A DNA stretch of 64,000 nucleotides from Gammaproteobacteria bacterium (lineage in GTDB: Bacteria; Pseudomonadota; Gammaproteobacteria; Steroidobacterales; Steroidobacteraceae), in assembly GCA_947452065.1 (NCBI GenBank), contig CANGBB010000009.1, forward strand, positions 1-64,000. Reading direction: 5' to 3'. The notes under the pieces are model-generated. The model saw only the letters and a list, made by a program, of their open reading frames with translations. It had not been told where the DNA came from and made no database searches. A program made the position numbers and the translations under genes. The stretch's first letter is position 1. Every line of letters begins with the position of its first letter. Shown in pieces: positions 42,896 through 51,463 of this stretch.

Positions 42896-44332
42896 TTAGC
42901 GCGGCTTGAGCGTGTAGGAATCGATGACCATGCCGTTCTTGCGGCTGGCATTTTCCTTGGAAGGCAGCCACGTTTCCACGTACTCCACCTTCACGTTGTC
43001 CGGCGACACCGTGACACGCGCATAGCCCGTGCCGCCGAGGATCGTGCCTTGGGAATAATTGTAGACCTTGGCACGGTCATTGAGCTCGGTGTTGCCGGCG
43101 CTGGGCTGCGGACCGGTCTGGTAGATCACACCGTCCAGTTCTTGCTTGACGTAGGTGTGATCATGACCCTTGAAGTAGATCGTGGCCTTGGTGTCGGCCA
43201 GCACATTGTGAATGGGCTTCGGCCAACCCGGACGCGCCGTGTCCCAGCCCCAAGTGCCATCGTAGTTGTAGCCACCCATTTCCAGGAACTTCACGCCTTC
43301 GACGCCGCCGCGCGAACCGCCGCCGGAGGTCTTCTGCCCGCCGATCAGGCTGTGGGCGAACACAAACTTGTACTTGGCCTTGCTGGTCTCCAGCGTCTTC
43401 TTCAGCCAGTCGTACTGCTCGCGACCCAGCGTCATGCCCCAGTCACCCTTGCCCTGCTCAGGCGGCACCGACTTGTTCCAATACGGATCGAGCACGATGA
43501 ACAGCGCATCGCCCCAGGTCCAGGCGTAGTTGGACTGACGCAGACCCATGAAGGGTTCCGGCTTACCGCTGGAGGTGTAAAAGCCGTTGGGTTCGGGGTT
43601 CGGGATGTACTTCTTGCGATAGATCGTGTCCCACACCGCCAGATTGTTCGGCGTGCCGTTCAGGTGGCCGGGGTTTTCGCCCTCATGGCCGCCGAGCGCC
43701 AGAAACATTGAGGTCGAGTGATTCATCAGGTTGTAGTAGGAGCGCAGCAGCTGCACACGATCCTCCACAGCCTCTGCGGTGGGCGGACGCAGCTTGTCCG
43801 TGAAGAAGTTATCGCCGAGCGAGATGTAGAAGTCCGGCTTTTCCTTGGCGATGTTCTGCATTGTCAGCTTGAATGTCTCATCGCTGGTGTTGTCGTCCAG
43901 ATGATCATCGAAGGTGACGACGAAGCTGAACGTGCTGCCCGGGGTACGCTGTGTGTAGAACGAGTACTCGGGCCGGGCGCTGAAGGTGGTAGCACCGGGC
44001 TCGCGATAACGCATGCGATAAAAGTACTGCGTGTTTGGCTTGAGCTTATCGATCAGGACATTGACGCCCTCGTTGGCCTTGAACAGCGTGATATCTGTCT
44101 TGCCGGTATACGCCCCCGACTTGGTGCCGTATTCGTAGTAGACCTCGAGATTCTTTCGCGCTGCGGCGTTGACGGTGATCGCAGTGTCGGTCGGACGTCC
44201 GATCATTTCCTGCGCAACGAAGAGGGGATCATTGGTCGCACGGACGTGCGTGCCCAGCCCGTTCTGCGCATGCAGTCCGGTGCTGAGAAGCGCCAGGACG
44301 ACTGCGATACCGTAGTTTCTTGCCTTGTTCAT
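42896..44332 (-). CDS. Secreted metallophosphoesterase (paralogue 3)
   Basis: I chose the start at 44332 (MNKARNYGIAVVLALLSTGLHAQ) because it gives a clean signal peptide; the open frame to 44455 adds no recognisable sequence. The 478-residue product shares the sandwich domain and the motifs GDNFFTD, GGHEGE (replacing GNHE), AHS and GHDH. The metal ligand Asn of GNHE is thus Gly, and the FDPH motif reads FDDH, so its metal site differs from paralogues 1 and 2. It is first gene of the leftward three-paralogue array and divergent from the aldo/keto reductase. Confidence 0.85.
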   Translation of the reverse strand: MNKARNYGIAVVLALLSTGLHAQNGLGTHVRATNDPLFVAQEMIGRPTDTAITVNAAARKNLEVYYEYGTKSGAYTGKTDITLFKANEGVNVLIDKLKPNTQYFYRMRYREPGATTFSARPEYSFYTQRTPGSTFSFVVTFDDHLDDNTSDETFKLTMQNIAKEKPDFYISLGDNFFTDKLRPPTAEAVEDRVQLLRSYYNLMNHSTSMFLALGGHEGENPGHLNGTPNNLAVWDTIYRKKYIPNPEPNGFYTSSGKPEPFMGLRQSNYAWTWGDALFIVLDPYWNKSVPPEQGKGDWGMTLGREQYDWLKKTLETSKAKYKFVFAHSLIGGQKTSGGGSRGGVEGVKFLEMGGYNYDGTWGWDTARPGWPKPIHNVLADTKATIYFKGHDHTYVKQELDGVIYQTGPQPSAGNTELNDRAKVYNYSQGTILGGTGYARVTVSPDNVKVEYVETWLPSKENASRKNGMVIDSYTLKPR

Positions 44333-44657
44333 CGTGAGTGCCCTGCTTCCTTCCGAAACGGCGGTTGATATGTGTTCTTGTCTGACCGGGGGCCGATGCT
44401 CGACTGACCATACACCGTAAGTCTGGCCGTCACCAGCGCCCAGTATTGACCTCATTCTCCTATTGAACGACGCAGCGGGCTAAATGCCTCTCATGAAATG
44501 CGAAGTTTTGTTCACCAGCCCACCCGCGGGAAGCATTCGCGGCCGCACCCCCGCCCTCCCCCCGTATGGACGATCCGGCGGTTCGTATATGCTCCGTTTC
44601 CGGAGAGCCGTTGGCGCCCTCCGCTGTCGAATGAAAAATCTTACCCGGGGGCACACC
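44333..44657. other. Divergent intergenic region between phosphoesterase and aldo/keto reductase genes
   Basis: The 325-bp region separates two divergent secreted-enzyme genes. It should hold both promoters. A possible plus-strand -10 (TATGCT at 44588-44593) has no good -35, and none was fixed for the minus strand. Open frames extend into it from both genes but without recognisable sequence. No repeat or RNA gene was seen. Confidence 0.4.
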
Positions 44658-45608
44658 ATGAGCGATTCCAGGAAGCCGGTCACCACGCGTCGCGACGCCG
44701 TAAAGCTCGGACTGTTTTCCGGCCTGACGGCCCTAACCGCCGGGGGCCTGCGTAACGCCTTTGCCGCGGACGCCGTCTCTCCGCTCCTGACTCGGGTGAT
44801 CCCGTCCACCGGCGAGAAGCTGCCCTGCGTCGGCATCGGCACGAACTCCTTCGCATTGGCCGATGTGCCAAACCTGCAGGTGGTGCTCAAGCGAATGTAC
44901 GAACTGGGCGGCACCTTCATCGATTCCGCCGCGTCTTATAAAGAGAGTGAGGCGGCCACCGGTGCGGCACTCGAAGCGATGAAGATGCGCGACAAGTTTT
45001 TTATCAGCACCAAGATCAGCAGCGGCGCGAAGATCATGGGAGATCTGGGTGGCGAGAAGAGTTTCGAGCGTTCTCTCGAGCGCCTGAAGACCAATCGACT
45101 GGATCTGCTGCTCGTGCACAACATGCTGGGTACTGAAGAGCTGATGCCCCGGCTGCTCGACTGGAAGAAGGCCGGCAAGATCCGCTATCTGGGCGTGTGC
45201 ACCTCGCAGGACAGTGACCATCCGCAGATGGTCGAGTGCATGAAGAAATATCCGATCGATTTCGTCGAGGTGAATTACTCCATTGCCAAGCGTGACTCGG
45301 AACTGAATGTCCTGCCGCTGGCGCTGGAACGCAAGATCGCGGTTGTCGTGAATCAGCCCTTCGGCGGAAAGCACGAAGAAAACCTGTTCCTGAACAACAC
45401 GCGCGTACTGCCGACGTGGGCTGCAGACATCGGCTGCACCAGCTGGTCAGAGTTCCTGCTGAAGTTTGTTCTCGGTCATCCGGCTGTGACCACGGTGGTG
45501 CCAGGCACCACCAAGTTGGAGCACATGGAATCCAACCTTCATGCTGGCCGGGGCGTCATGCCCGACGCGGCGATGCGCAAGCGCATGGCCGACGTCTGGA
45601 ATGTCTGA
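44658..45608 (+). CDS. Tat-exported aldo/keto reductase family protein
   Basis: The start at 44658 gives a twin-arginine signal (TTRRDAVKLGLFSGLTALTAGG) ending near AFAAD, so the folded enzyme is exported by the Tat system. The 316-residue protein has the aldo/keto reductase tetrad: Asp and Tyr in GGTFIDSAASYKESE, Lys in FFISTKIS and His in LLLVHNM. The substrate is unknown. Export with bound cofactor fits the use of Tat. The upstream open frame to 44484 is not supported. Confidence 0.85.
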   Translation: MSDSRKPVTTRRDAVKLGLFSGLTALTAGGLRNAFAADAVSPLLTRVIPSTGEKLPCVGIGTNSFALADVPNLQVVLKRMYELGGTFIDSAASYKESEAATGAALEAMKMRDKFFISTKISSGAKIMGDLGGEKSFERSLERLKTNRLDLLLVHNMLGTEELMPRLLDWKKAGKIRYLGVCTSQDSDHPQMVECMKKYPIDFVEVNYSIAKRDSELNVLPLALERKIAVVVNQPFGGKHEENLFLNNTRVLPTWAADIGCTSWSEFLLKFVLGHPAVTTVVPGTTKLEHMESNLHAGRGVMPDAAMRKRMADVWNV

Positions 45609-45623
45609 GTCGCGGAGTCGGCT

Positions 45624-46016
45624 CTACTGAACCGCTGGCGGCGTGTACGGCAGGATGGTGCCGTCCGCCAGCGTGACGCGCGCAATCAGGCCGGTGCGAC
45701 TCCCGTCCTTCGCGGGGCTGTAGTGAACTGTCAACACGTCGCCGGCCTTGAAGGTTTTCGGCGACCAACCGACGCGTGACAGCAATCCGGGAGGACGTCC
45801 CTCGAAGGACCACTCCGCCTGACCACCCTTGCCATCATCGACGATGATTCGCAGCCAGGTGTGCGGATTGGTCCAACTCCATTCGCGCACCGTCCCCTTC
45901 ACCTCGGCGATCTTTTCGGTCTCGAAGGCCACGTTGCTGTGATGTGGATAAGCGGGCGCACTGCCTAAAAGCGCCAGACCCAGCCATGCCGACAATGCCG
46001 TTGAACGCAGACTCAT
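45624..46016 (-). CDS. Secreted DUF6152 single-domain protein
   Basis: The 130-residue protein has a signal peptide (ending near APAYP) and one DUF6152 domain: HHSNVAFETEK, then GTVREWSWTNPHTWLRI, EWSFEGRPPGLLSRVGWSPKTFKAGD. The pattern HHS...GTV.E..W.NPH is shared with three larger proteins in this window. It is last in a leftward three-gene set. DUF6152 has no established function; its small beta-rich periplasmic form suggests binding rather than catalysis. Confidence 0.85.
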   Translation of the reverse strand: MSLRSTALSAWLGLALLGSAPAYPHHSNVAFETEKIAEVKGTVREWSWTNPHTWLRIIVDDGKGGQAEWSFEGRPPGLLSRVGWSPKTFKAGDVLTVHYSPAKDGSRTGLIARVTLADGTILPYTPPAVQ

Positions 46017-46088
46017 GTTGCTTCCCGAAGTAAACGAACTGAATACAAAAACCGGCGCGCTGCCCGCGCAGCGACTGCACGCGTCAGA

Positions 46089-46907
46089 TCAATGATATCC
46101 CGGCGCCAGCACCAGACCTTCGGCGCAGGCGAACTCGCGGAGTTCGTCATTGGGCGGTGAGGCACGACGATAGGTGCGCGTGGACTCCCACGGCCGTGTG
46201 AAAGCCTTGGGATCCTTCACGGTCATGCGATCCTCGAGCAGGCCGGGGCCAACGAAGCGGATTCGTTCCGTTACCGTGGTCTGATCGCTGTGCGGTGAGC
46301 CAAGCCCGTCAAGCTGACCATCCGGCCGAATGGCTACGGTTTCGACCACCAGCGTGTCGCCTTCCCAGTGTCCGGTCGAGTAGCCAGCGAAGGTAGGATC
46401 GTCCAGATGCTTCTGCGTCGGCTTGCGGCCGTCGATGTAGATACGCCGCAGAGCGTCCATCCACTCGCTGAAGATGGTGATCCTGTCGCGGCTCTGCATG
46501 ATTTCCATGCCGTAGACCATGCCCATCATGAAGGGCATGCCGGGCGGCAGACACTTGGCCGAGCTGTCGTACTCCGACAAGCCAGCCGTGCGCGATTTGG
46601 CAACGACATCGTATTTGGCCAGGTACTCCTCGGTGAGCGGCGGCAGGTTCGGTGGCCGCCCCTTCGAGCCATCATTGACCGGCGCAGAAGATCGCGGCGG
46701 CGGCGGCGGTGCAGCGCCTGGCTCCGGCTTACCGGGCTTGGCCGGATCCGAACCCACGCCCAGATTCTGGACATTGAAATACACGCCTGAGAAATCCGGG
46801 ACCGTGGCGGTTGGAGCCGGCGTCTGTGCCGGCAGCAGTGTGGGCATCGCCAGAAGAACGCTGCCAGATAGAGCTGCGCTTCCGATGAACTTGAACAGGC
46901 TTCGCAT
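46089..46907 (-). CDS. Secreted GHWEGDTLVVET-module protein without DUF6152
   Basis: The 272-residue protein has a signal peptide, a proline-rich stretch (PPPPPRSSAPV), and the module found at the C-terminus of the DUF6152 fusion proteins: FSEWMDALRRIYIDGRKP...TGHWEGDTLVVETV...VTERIRF. It lacks the DUF6152 domain, which is encoded separately 72 bp downstream. Its neighbours on either side suggest that split and fused forms act in the same process. Function unknown. Confidence 0.8.
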   Translation of the reverse strand: MRSLFKFIGSAALSGSVLLAMPTLLPAQTPAPTATVPDFSGVYFNVQNLGVGSDPAKPGKPEPGAAPPPPPRSSAPVNDGSKGRPPNLPPLTEEYLAKYDVVAKSRTAGLSEYDSSAKCLPPGMPFMMGMVYGMEIMQSRDRITIFSEWMDALRRIYIDGRKPTQKHLDDPTFAGYSTGHWEGDTLVVETVAIRPDGQLDGLGSPHSDQTTVTERIRFVGPGLLEDRMTVKDPKAFTRPWESTRTYRRASPPNDELREFACAEGLVLAPGYH

Positions 46908-46992
46908 CGCGGGGATCTCTCCGGATTCTCTCGAGTTCAGATTAGGCGAACCGGCGGCAGCGTTTCAAACCGCGCGCCGGACAGGAATAGTG

Positions 46993-48099
46993 CTACTTGG
47001 CGCCAGGTTTCACCGGAGCTTTATCGGCAGCCTTATCTCCTGCCTTGGGCCGACGGTTGTTGATACCGGTGAGATCGTTGCATTGATACGGCGTGACCGT
47101 CGCCGTGGTCCGGCGCCACTTGCAGGTCCACAGGCAGGGATAGTTGTTCACGGTCAGCGGTGCCTTGAAGTACTTCGGATCGGTGACTTCGTAGCTGCGC
47201 GCGAGCTCTGATCCATCGGCCGACAAGGTCAGTCGCTCAATCATCTTCATCTGCTCACTGTGCAGCAGCGGCGGATTGGGCATCAGCACACCGGCCGTGA
47301 AGCCAACGGTCTCGATTACCAGCGCATCACCATCGAACCAGCCGACCGAATGACCGAGGAGGCTTGGCTTGAGATTTGCCGGATGCTGGCGGGTGCGCAT
47401 GTCCACGGTGCGAACGGTGTCCATGTATTCATGGCGAATGGTGATCTGTGCCGCCGTCTGGGTGATCTCTGTGACCTCGAAAGGCTCACCCCAGGCCCGC
47501 AGGATGCTGGCCGGACTGCAACGCAGACCCGGATCGTCGTAGCGTACATCGTACTTGGCGAGCGCGGCCTTGCCCGCGGGCGTGAGCAACGTATCGAAGT
47601 TCACGGGGTCCTTCGGTGGTCCGCCGCCGCCGATCCAGTTGCCGGCAAAAGTGCGTGAAGCAGGCACTACGGCTGTCGGCAGGCCAGGCCCCTTGTTCGT
47701 GACAACACTTTCCTTGCGCACGGAACCGAAGCGATCGAGCGTCGTGCCATCCTTGAGGATCACTGATACGAACGAACAGCCGTGCGGGTCGCGCCAAGCG
47801 GGAAACGCATTGATCGTCACACGATCACCGGGCGCCAGCATCTGCTTGGTCACACCATTGCGCTGCAAGATGGCCACGCTGCTCATCTCGCAATTCCAGT
47901 GCTCGACTTTGCCATCGGCACCCTTCACATCCAGGTACACGAACGAGTGCGGGTTGACCATTTTGAATTCGGTGATGACACCGACCAAGGTCACCTGCTT
48001 ACTTTCATCGTAATGCGGCGTGGATGAATGATGCGCTGCAACGCCGCCGGCGGCCGCCAGCATCGCGGCCAGCACTGCAATTTGAGTATGTCGTGACAC
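46993..48099 (-). CDS. Secreted fusion protein: DUF6152 plus C-terminal HWEGDTLVV-like module
   Basis: The 368-residue protein has a signal peptide, a DUF6152 domain (HHSSTPHYDESKQ, GVITEFKMVNPHSFVYLDV), a linker (TFAGNWIGGGGPPKDP) and the C-terminal module (RHEYMDTVRTVDMR, LLGHSVGWFDGDALVIETVGF). The module is more divergent than in the other fusions. Its last 20 residues are Lys/Ala-rich. First gene of the leftward set with 46089 and 45624, and divergent from the fourth phosphoesterase. Confidence 0.8.
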   Translation of the reverse strand: MSRHTQIAVLAAMLAAAGGVAAHHSSTPHYDESKQVTLVGVITEFKMVNPHSFVYLDVKGADGKVEHWNCEMSSVAILQRNGVTKQMLAPGDRVTINAFPAWRDPHGCSFVSVILKDGTTLDRFGSVRKESVVTNKGPGLPTAVVPASRTFAGNWIGGGGPPKDPVNFDTLLTPAGKAALAKYDVRYDDPGLRCSPASILRAWGEPFEVTEITQTAAQITIRHEYMDTVRTVDMRTRQHPANLKPSLLGHSVGWFDGDALVIETVGFTAGVLMPNPPLLHSEQMKMIERLTLSADGSELARSYEVTDPKYFKAPLTVNNYPCLWTCKWRRTTATVTPYQCNDLTGINNRRPKAGDKAADKAPVKPGAK

Positions 48100-48212
48100 C
48101 GAACACCCCCGGCACTGTAATTAAAAGTATCTGGAACCAAGAATAGGACCAGCGCTGATCATCTGGCAATTCCTGCTGGCCGGTCCTGACAGGCGCGACG
48201 GCAATTACTGCG

Positions 48213-48218
48213 TATACT
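48213..48218 (+). promoter_or_regulatory. Likely -10 box of the fourth phosphoesterase gene
   Basis: TATACT (48213-48218) lies 45 bases before the ATG at 48263, which has the ribosome-binding site GGGGGAA. The -35 region is not a good match, so an activator may be needed. Confidence 0.4.
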
Positions 48219-48262
48219 GCCCGCCGAATCTGGCGCAACAGCCAGCAAGCTTTGGGGGAATC

Positions 48263-49894
48263 ATGACCAGCACGAAAATTCAGGGCACCCGGCTCGGTAC
48301 TGGCGCAGTGCGCGTCGGCCAGGCGCTTCTGGCTGTGGGCCTGGTGGTTGCCTGTTCCTGGGCGACACTGTCACTGGCGCAGTATCTGCAGAACGACCTC
48401 TCTTTCGGAACCACCGTCGCCAAGATGACGCATGTGTTGGGCCGCCCCACGGACACATCGATCTCGGTGAATGTGTTGTCTCCCGATGATCTGGAAGTGT
48501 TTGCCGAATACGGCACCGCGGCGGGCAACTACAGCGGCAAGACCGGCACGGTCAGCGGAAAAGCACGCATTCCGGTCGAGCTGTCCATTGCGCGGCTGAA
48601 GCCGGATACCCGCTATTACTATCGACTGCGCTATCGTCGCAGCGGCAGCGGAGAGTACATCACCGGCACGGAATACAGCTTCCACACGCAGCGCCTGCCG
48701 GGCAGCCAGTTCGTATTCGATGTGCAGGCCGACTCGCATCCAGAGCGACTCAACCGCATGTTCAATGCCGAACTGTATGCGCGCACCATGGTCAATGTCC
48801 GGCGCGACAATCCCGACTTCTACATCACTCTGGGCGATGACTTCAGCATCGATCAGCTGGGCAACAGACCGCTGACACCGACGGTGGTGTCGCAGATCTA
48901 CATCGACCAGCGTCCGTTCCTGAGTCAGGAAGGCGCTGGCACACCCATCTTCCTCGTCAACGGCAACCATGAGCAGGCTGCGAAGTACCTGCTCAACGGC
49001 ACACCCAACAGCCCTGCGGTGTGGGCCGGTAAGGCGCGCAACGCATTCTTCCCGCAGCCGACCATTGGCGACGGCAAGTTCTACACCGGTGATCTCGAGC
49101 CCGTCGAGCATGTGGGCCTGCTTAACGACTACTACGCATGGACCTGGGGTGATGCACTGTTCATCACTCTGGATCCTTACTGGCACTCGGATGTGGTGGT
49201 GGACAATCGTCTGGGTGAAGGCCCGACAACTCCCGCCGCAGATGGCATGGCGGCTGCCGATGCAGCGGGCGGCATGGCCGGTATGGCAGCGGCTGATACA
49301 GCGGTCCCCGCGGGACTGCCGGCGGGCGAGACCAGCTATTCGGGCATGGGTGGTCGTGATATCTGGGGCATCACGCACGGCGAATCTCAGTACCGCTGGC
49401 TGGAGCGGACGCTGCGTGAGAGCAAGGCCAAGTACAAGTTTATCTTTGCGCACCATGTGCTCGGCACGGGTCGCGGCGGCGTAGACATGGCCGATCAGGG
49501 TGAGTGGGGCGGCAAGAATCTGCAGGGCGTGTGGGAGTTCGACAAGAAGCGCCCCGGCTGGGACCTGCCCATCCATCAGTTGATGGTGAAATATCACGTC
49601 AGCGCCTTCTTCCAGGGGCACGATCATTTCTTCGTGCGTCAGGAAAAGGATGGGGTCGTGTACCAGGAGACGCCCAACCCCGCGAATCCGAACTATGAGG
49701 ATTCAGGCGGCTGGCGCAGTGCGTACAAGACCGGTGACTACCTGCCCGCTTCCGGTCATCTGCGCGTGACGGTCACGCCTCAGGCTGCGAAGGTGGACTA
49801 CGTTCGCTCGTGGATGCCAAAGGACGAGACTGCGGAACACAAGCAGGGCGAAGTCGCGTTCTCGTACACGATCAAGCCCTACGTCGCGCGGTAA
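48263..49894 (+). CDS. Secreted metallophosphoesterase with Gly/Ala/Met-rich insert (paralogue 4)
   Basis: The 543-residue protein has an N-terminal signal or anchor helix (about 18-40), the fibronectin-like sandwich (GRPTDTSISVNVLSPDDLEVFAEYG...LKPDTRYYYRLRYR) and the phosphoesterase motifs QADSH, GDD, NGNHEQ, AHH and GHDHFF. A low-complexity insert rich in Gly, Ala and Met (about residues 325-355) sits after the ITLDPYW strand, where paralogues 1-3 have a few residues. It is more divergent than the array members and stands on the other strand. Substrate unknown. Confidence 0.85.
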   Translation: MTSTKIQGTRLGTGAVRVGQALLAVGLVVACSWATLSLAQYLQNDLSFGTTVAKMTHVLGRPTDTSISVNVLSPDDLEVFAEYGTAAGNYSGKTGTVSGKARIPVELSIARLKPDTRYYYRLRYRRSGSGEYITGTEYSFHTQRLPGSQFVFDVQADSHPERLNRMFNAELYARTMVNVRRDNPDFYITLGDDFSIDQLGNRPLTPTVVSQIYIDQRPFLSQEGAGTPIFLVNGNHEQAAKYLLNGTPNSPAVWAGKARNAFFPQPTIGDGKFYTGDLEPVEHVGLLNDYYAWTWGDALFITLDPYWHSDVVVDNRLGEGPTTPAADGMAAADAAGGMAGMAAADTAVPAGLPAGETSYSGMGGRDIWGITHGESQYRWLERTLRESKAKYKFIFAHHVLGTGRGGVDMADQGEWGGKNLQGVWEFDKKRPGWDLPIHQLMVKYHVSAFFQGHDHFFVRQEKDGVVYQETPNPANPNYEDSGGWRSAYKTGDYLPASGHLRVTVTPQAAKVDYVRSWMPKDETAEHKQGEVAFSYTIKPYVAR

Positions 49895-49913
49895 AAGCGG
49901 CGGAAGACACGAG

Positions 49914-49947
49914 CCGACCCGTTGCTGATGCACCGGGTCGGTTCTTT
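49914..49947 (+). terminator. Rho-independent terminator after the fourth phosphoesterase
   Basis: CCGACCCG (49914-49921) pairs with CGGGTCGG (49934-49941) around a 12-base loop and is followed by TTCTTT. It lies 20 bp after the phosphoesterase stop, between convergent genes. Confidence 0.65.
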
Positions 49948-49959
49948 CCGCGGCGCGAC

Positions 49960-51366
49960 TCAGGCGCCTGCGGGCGCGCCGCCGCCCATGCCGCCTTCCA
50001 TTCCGGCGTCCGTCCCGCCACCCATACCACCGCCCTGATCTGGTCCTAGATAAGGGGGATTGGGCAGCATCTGCGCATCCCACTTCTTGTATTGCGCCCG
50101 CAATTTTGCGAGCACATCGGCATGGGTGTCCTTGATGTCGTTCTTTTCGCCCGGATCCACGGACAGATCGTAGAGATGCTCGGTCGTACCAGCGACAAAA
50201 TACTTGTACTTGCCTGAACGCACCGCGCCCTGTCCCGTCGGCGCTCCGCGCTGCGCCGAACGGAAGAAGACGGTGTGTTCGAATGCCGCGCGCTTACCCG
50301 CGCAGACATCCATCAGATCCACGCCATCAAGCGCATAGCGGGTTTCGGCCTTGCCACCCGCGGCAGCAACAATCGTGGCCGAGATATCGAAGGTGAAAGC
50401 CACCTGATCGGTGGTCTTGCCGGCCGGCACCACGCCCGGCCAGCGAACGATCATCGGAACGCGCAATCCGCCCTCGGCGAGTTGCCCCTTCTGCCCGGAG
50501 AGCGGCGCGAGGTAAGAGTTGCCGGTGCCACCGTTGTCGCTGGCGAAGATCACCAGCGTGTTGCGCTCGAGGTTGGCGTCCTTGAGTGCCTGCAGGACCT
50601 TGCCGATACCGGTGTCCATGCTCTTGACCATGGCCGTGTAAATTTCTTTCGGGCTGCCTGCCTTGTCACCAGGCTTCTGGTCAGGCGGCTCGAGCGGCGT
50701 GTGCGGCGCGTTGTAAAACAGGCTGATGAAGAACGGCTTGTCATGTTTGCGCTGGATGACCTTGACCGCGCGCTCCGTGAACAGATCGGTCAGATAGCCT
50801 TCGTCCTTCGATGGCTCCAGGTTTTCCCACAGATCGTAGGTGCCGGCCGCATTCTTGTGCGTGTAGTAATCGGCCTGCGAAGCACGAATACCGTAGAACT
50901 CGTCATAGCCGTGACTATTGGGACCGTATTTCTCGACATTGCCGAGATTCCACTTGCCGATGAGTGTGGTGGCATAGCCGGCCTTCTTGACCAGTGAAGC
51001 CACCGTGGGATGTCCTTCTGGAATTCCCAGCGTGAGATCGCGATCGCCCAGCGGCTCCTGCAATCCCACCGGCAGACGATGCGGATAGCGTCCCGTGTGG
51101 AAGGCCACGCGGGTGGGTGTGCACACCGGAGTGGCATAGGCATCCGTGAACTTGATGCCCTGGCGCGCGAGCTCGTCGAGCACGGGGGTCTGGTAGTCCG
51201 GCCGCCCATAGCAGCTCAGATCGCCGTAACCGAGGTCGTCGGCCAGGATGAAAATGATGTTTGGCTTGGCCGGGCGCTGGGCAAAAGCGGCCTGCGCCGT
51301 CATGCCGAGTCCCGCGGCAGCTAGTGCGGACTGGAGGAAGGTACGTCTGTCGACACTGATGCTCAT
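49960..51366 (-). CDS. Tat-exported Cys-type sulfatase (arylsulfatase family)
   Basis: The start at 51366 gives a twin-arginine signal (SVDRRTFLQSALAAAG). The 468-residue protein has the metal aspartates in LADDLGYGDLSCYG, the formylglycine site CTPTR (Cys82) matching CxPxR, then GRYPHRLPVG and the later GKWNLG and SDNGG motifs. The Cys form needs conversion to formylglycine by an FGE, and an FGE gene lies 0.9 kb away. The C-terminal 25 residues are Gly/Met-rich (GGGMGGGTDAGMEGGMGGG). It hydrolyses a sulfate ester of unknown type. It is divergent from the PpiC-FGE pair. Confidence 0.9.
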   Translation of the reverse strand: MSISVDRRTFLQSALAAAGLGMTAQAAFAQRPAKPNIIFILADDLGYGDLSCYGRPDYQTPVLDELARQGIKFTDAYATPVCTPTRVAFHTGRYPHRLPVGLQEPLGDRDLTLGIPEGHPTVASLVKKAGYATTLIGKWNLGNVEKYGPNSHGYDEFYGIRASQADYYTHKNAAGTYDLWENLEPSKDEGYLTDLFTERAVKVIQRKHDKPFFISLFYNAPHTPLEPPDQKPGDKAGSPKEIYTAMVKSMDTGIGKVLQALKDANLERNTLVIFASDNGGTGNSYLAPLSGQKGQLAEGGLRVPMIVRWPGVVPAGKTTDQVAFTFDISATIVAAAGGKAETRYALDGVDLMDVCAGKRAAFEHTVFFRSAQRGAPTGQGAVRSGKYKYFVAGTTEHLYDLSVDPGEKNDIKDTHADVLAKLRAQYKKWDAQMLPNPPYLGPDQGGGMGGGTDAGMEGGMGGGAPAGA

Positions 51367-51463
51367 CGCCAAGGCTCCTGTCGCGATTCGGATGAGTTCC
51401 GGTTGCGGGAATATAGCGTATCGACCGCGACGATTTGCATCAGCAAGTGTCAAGATAAGGCCC

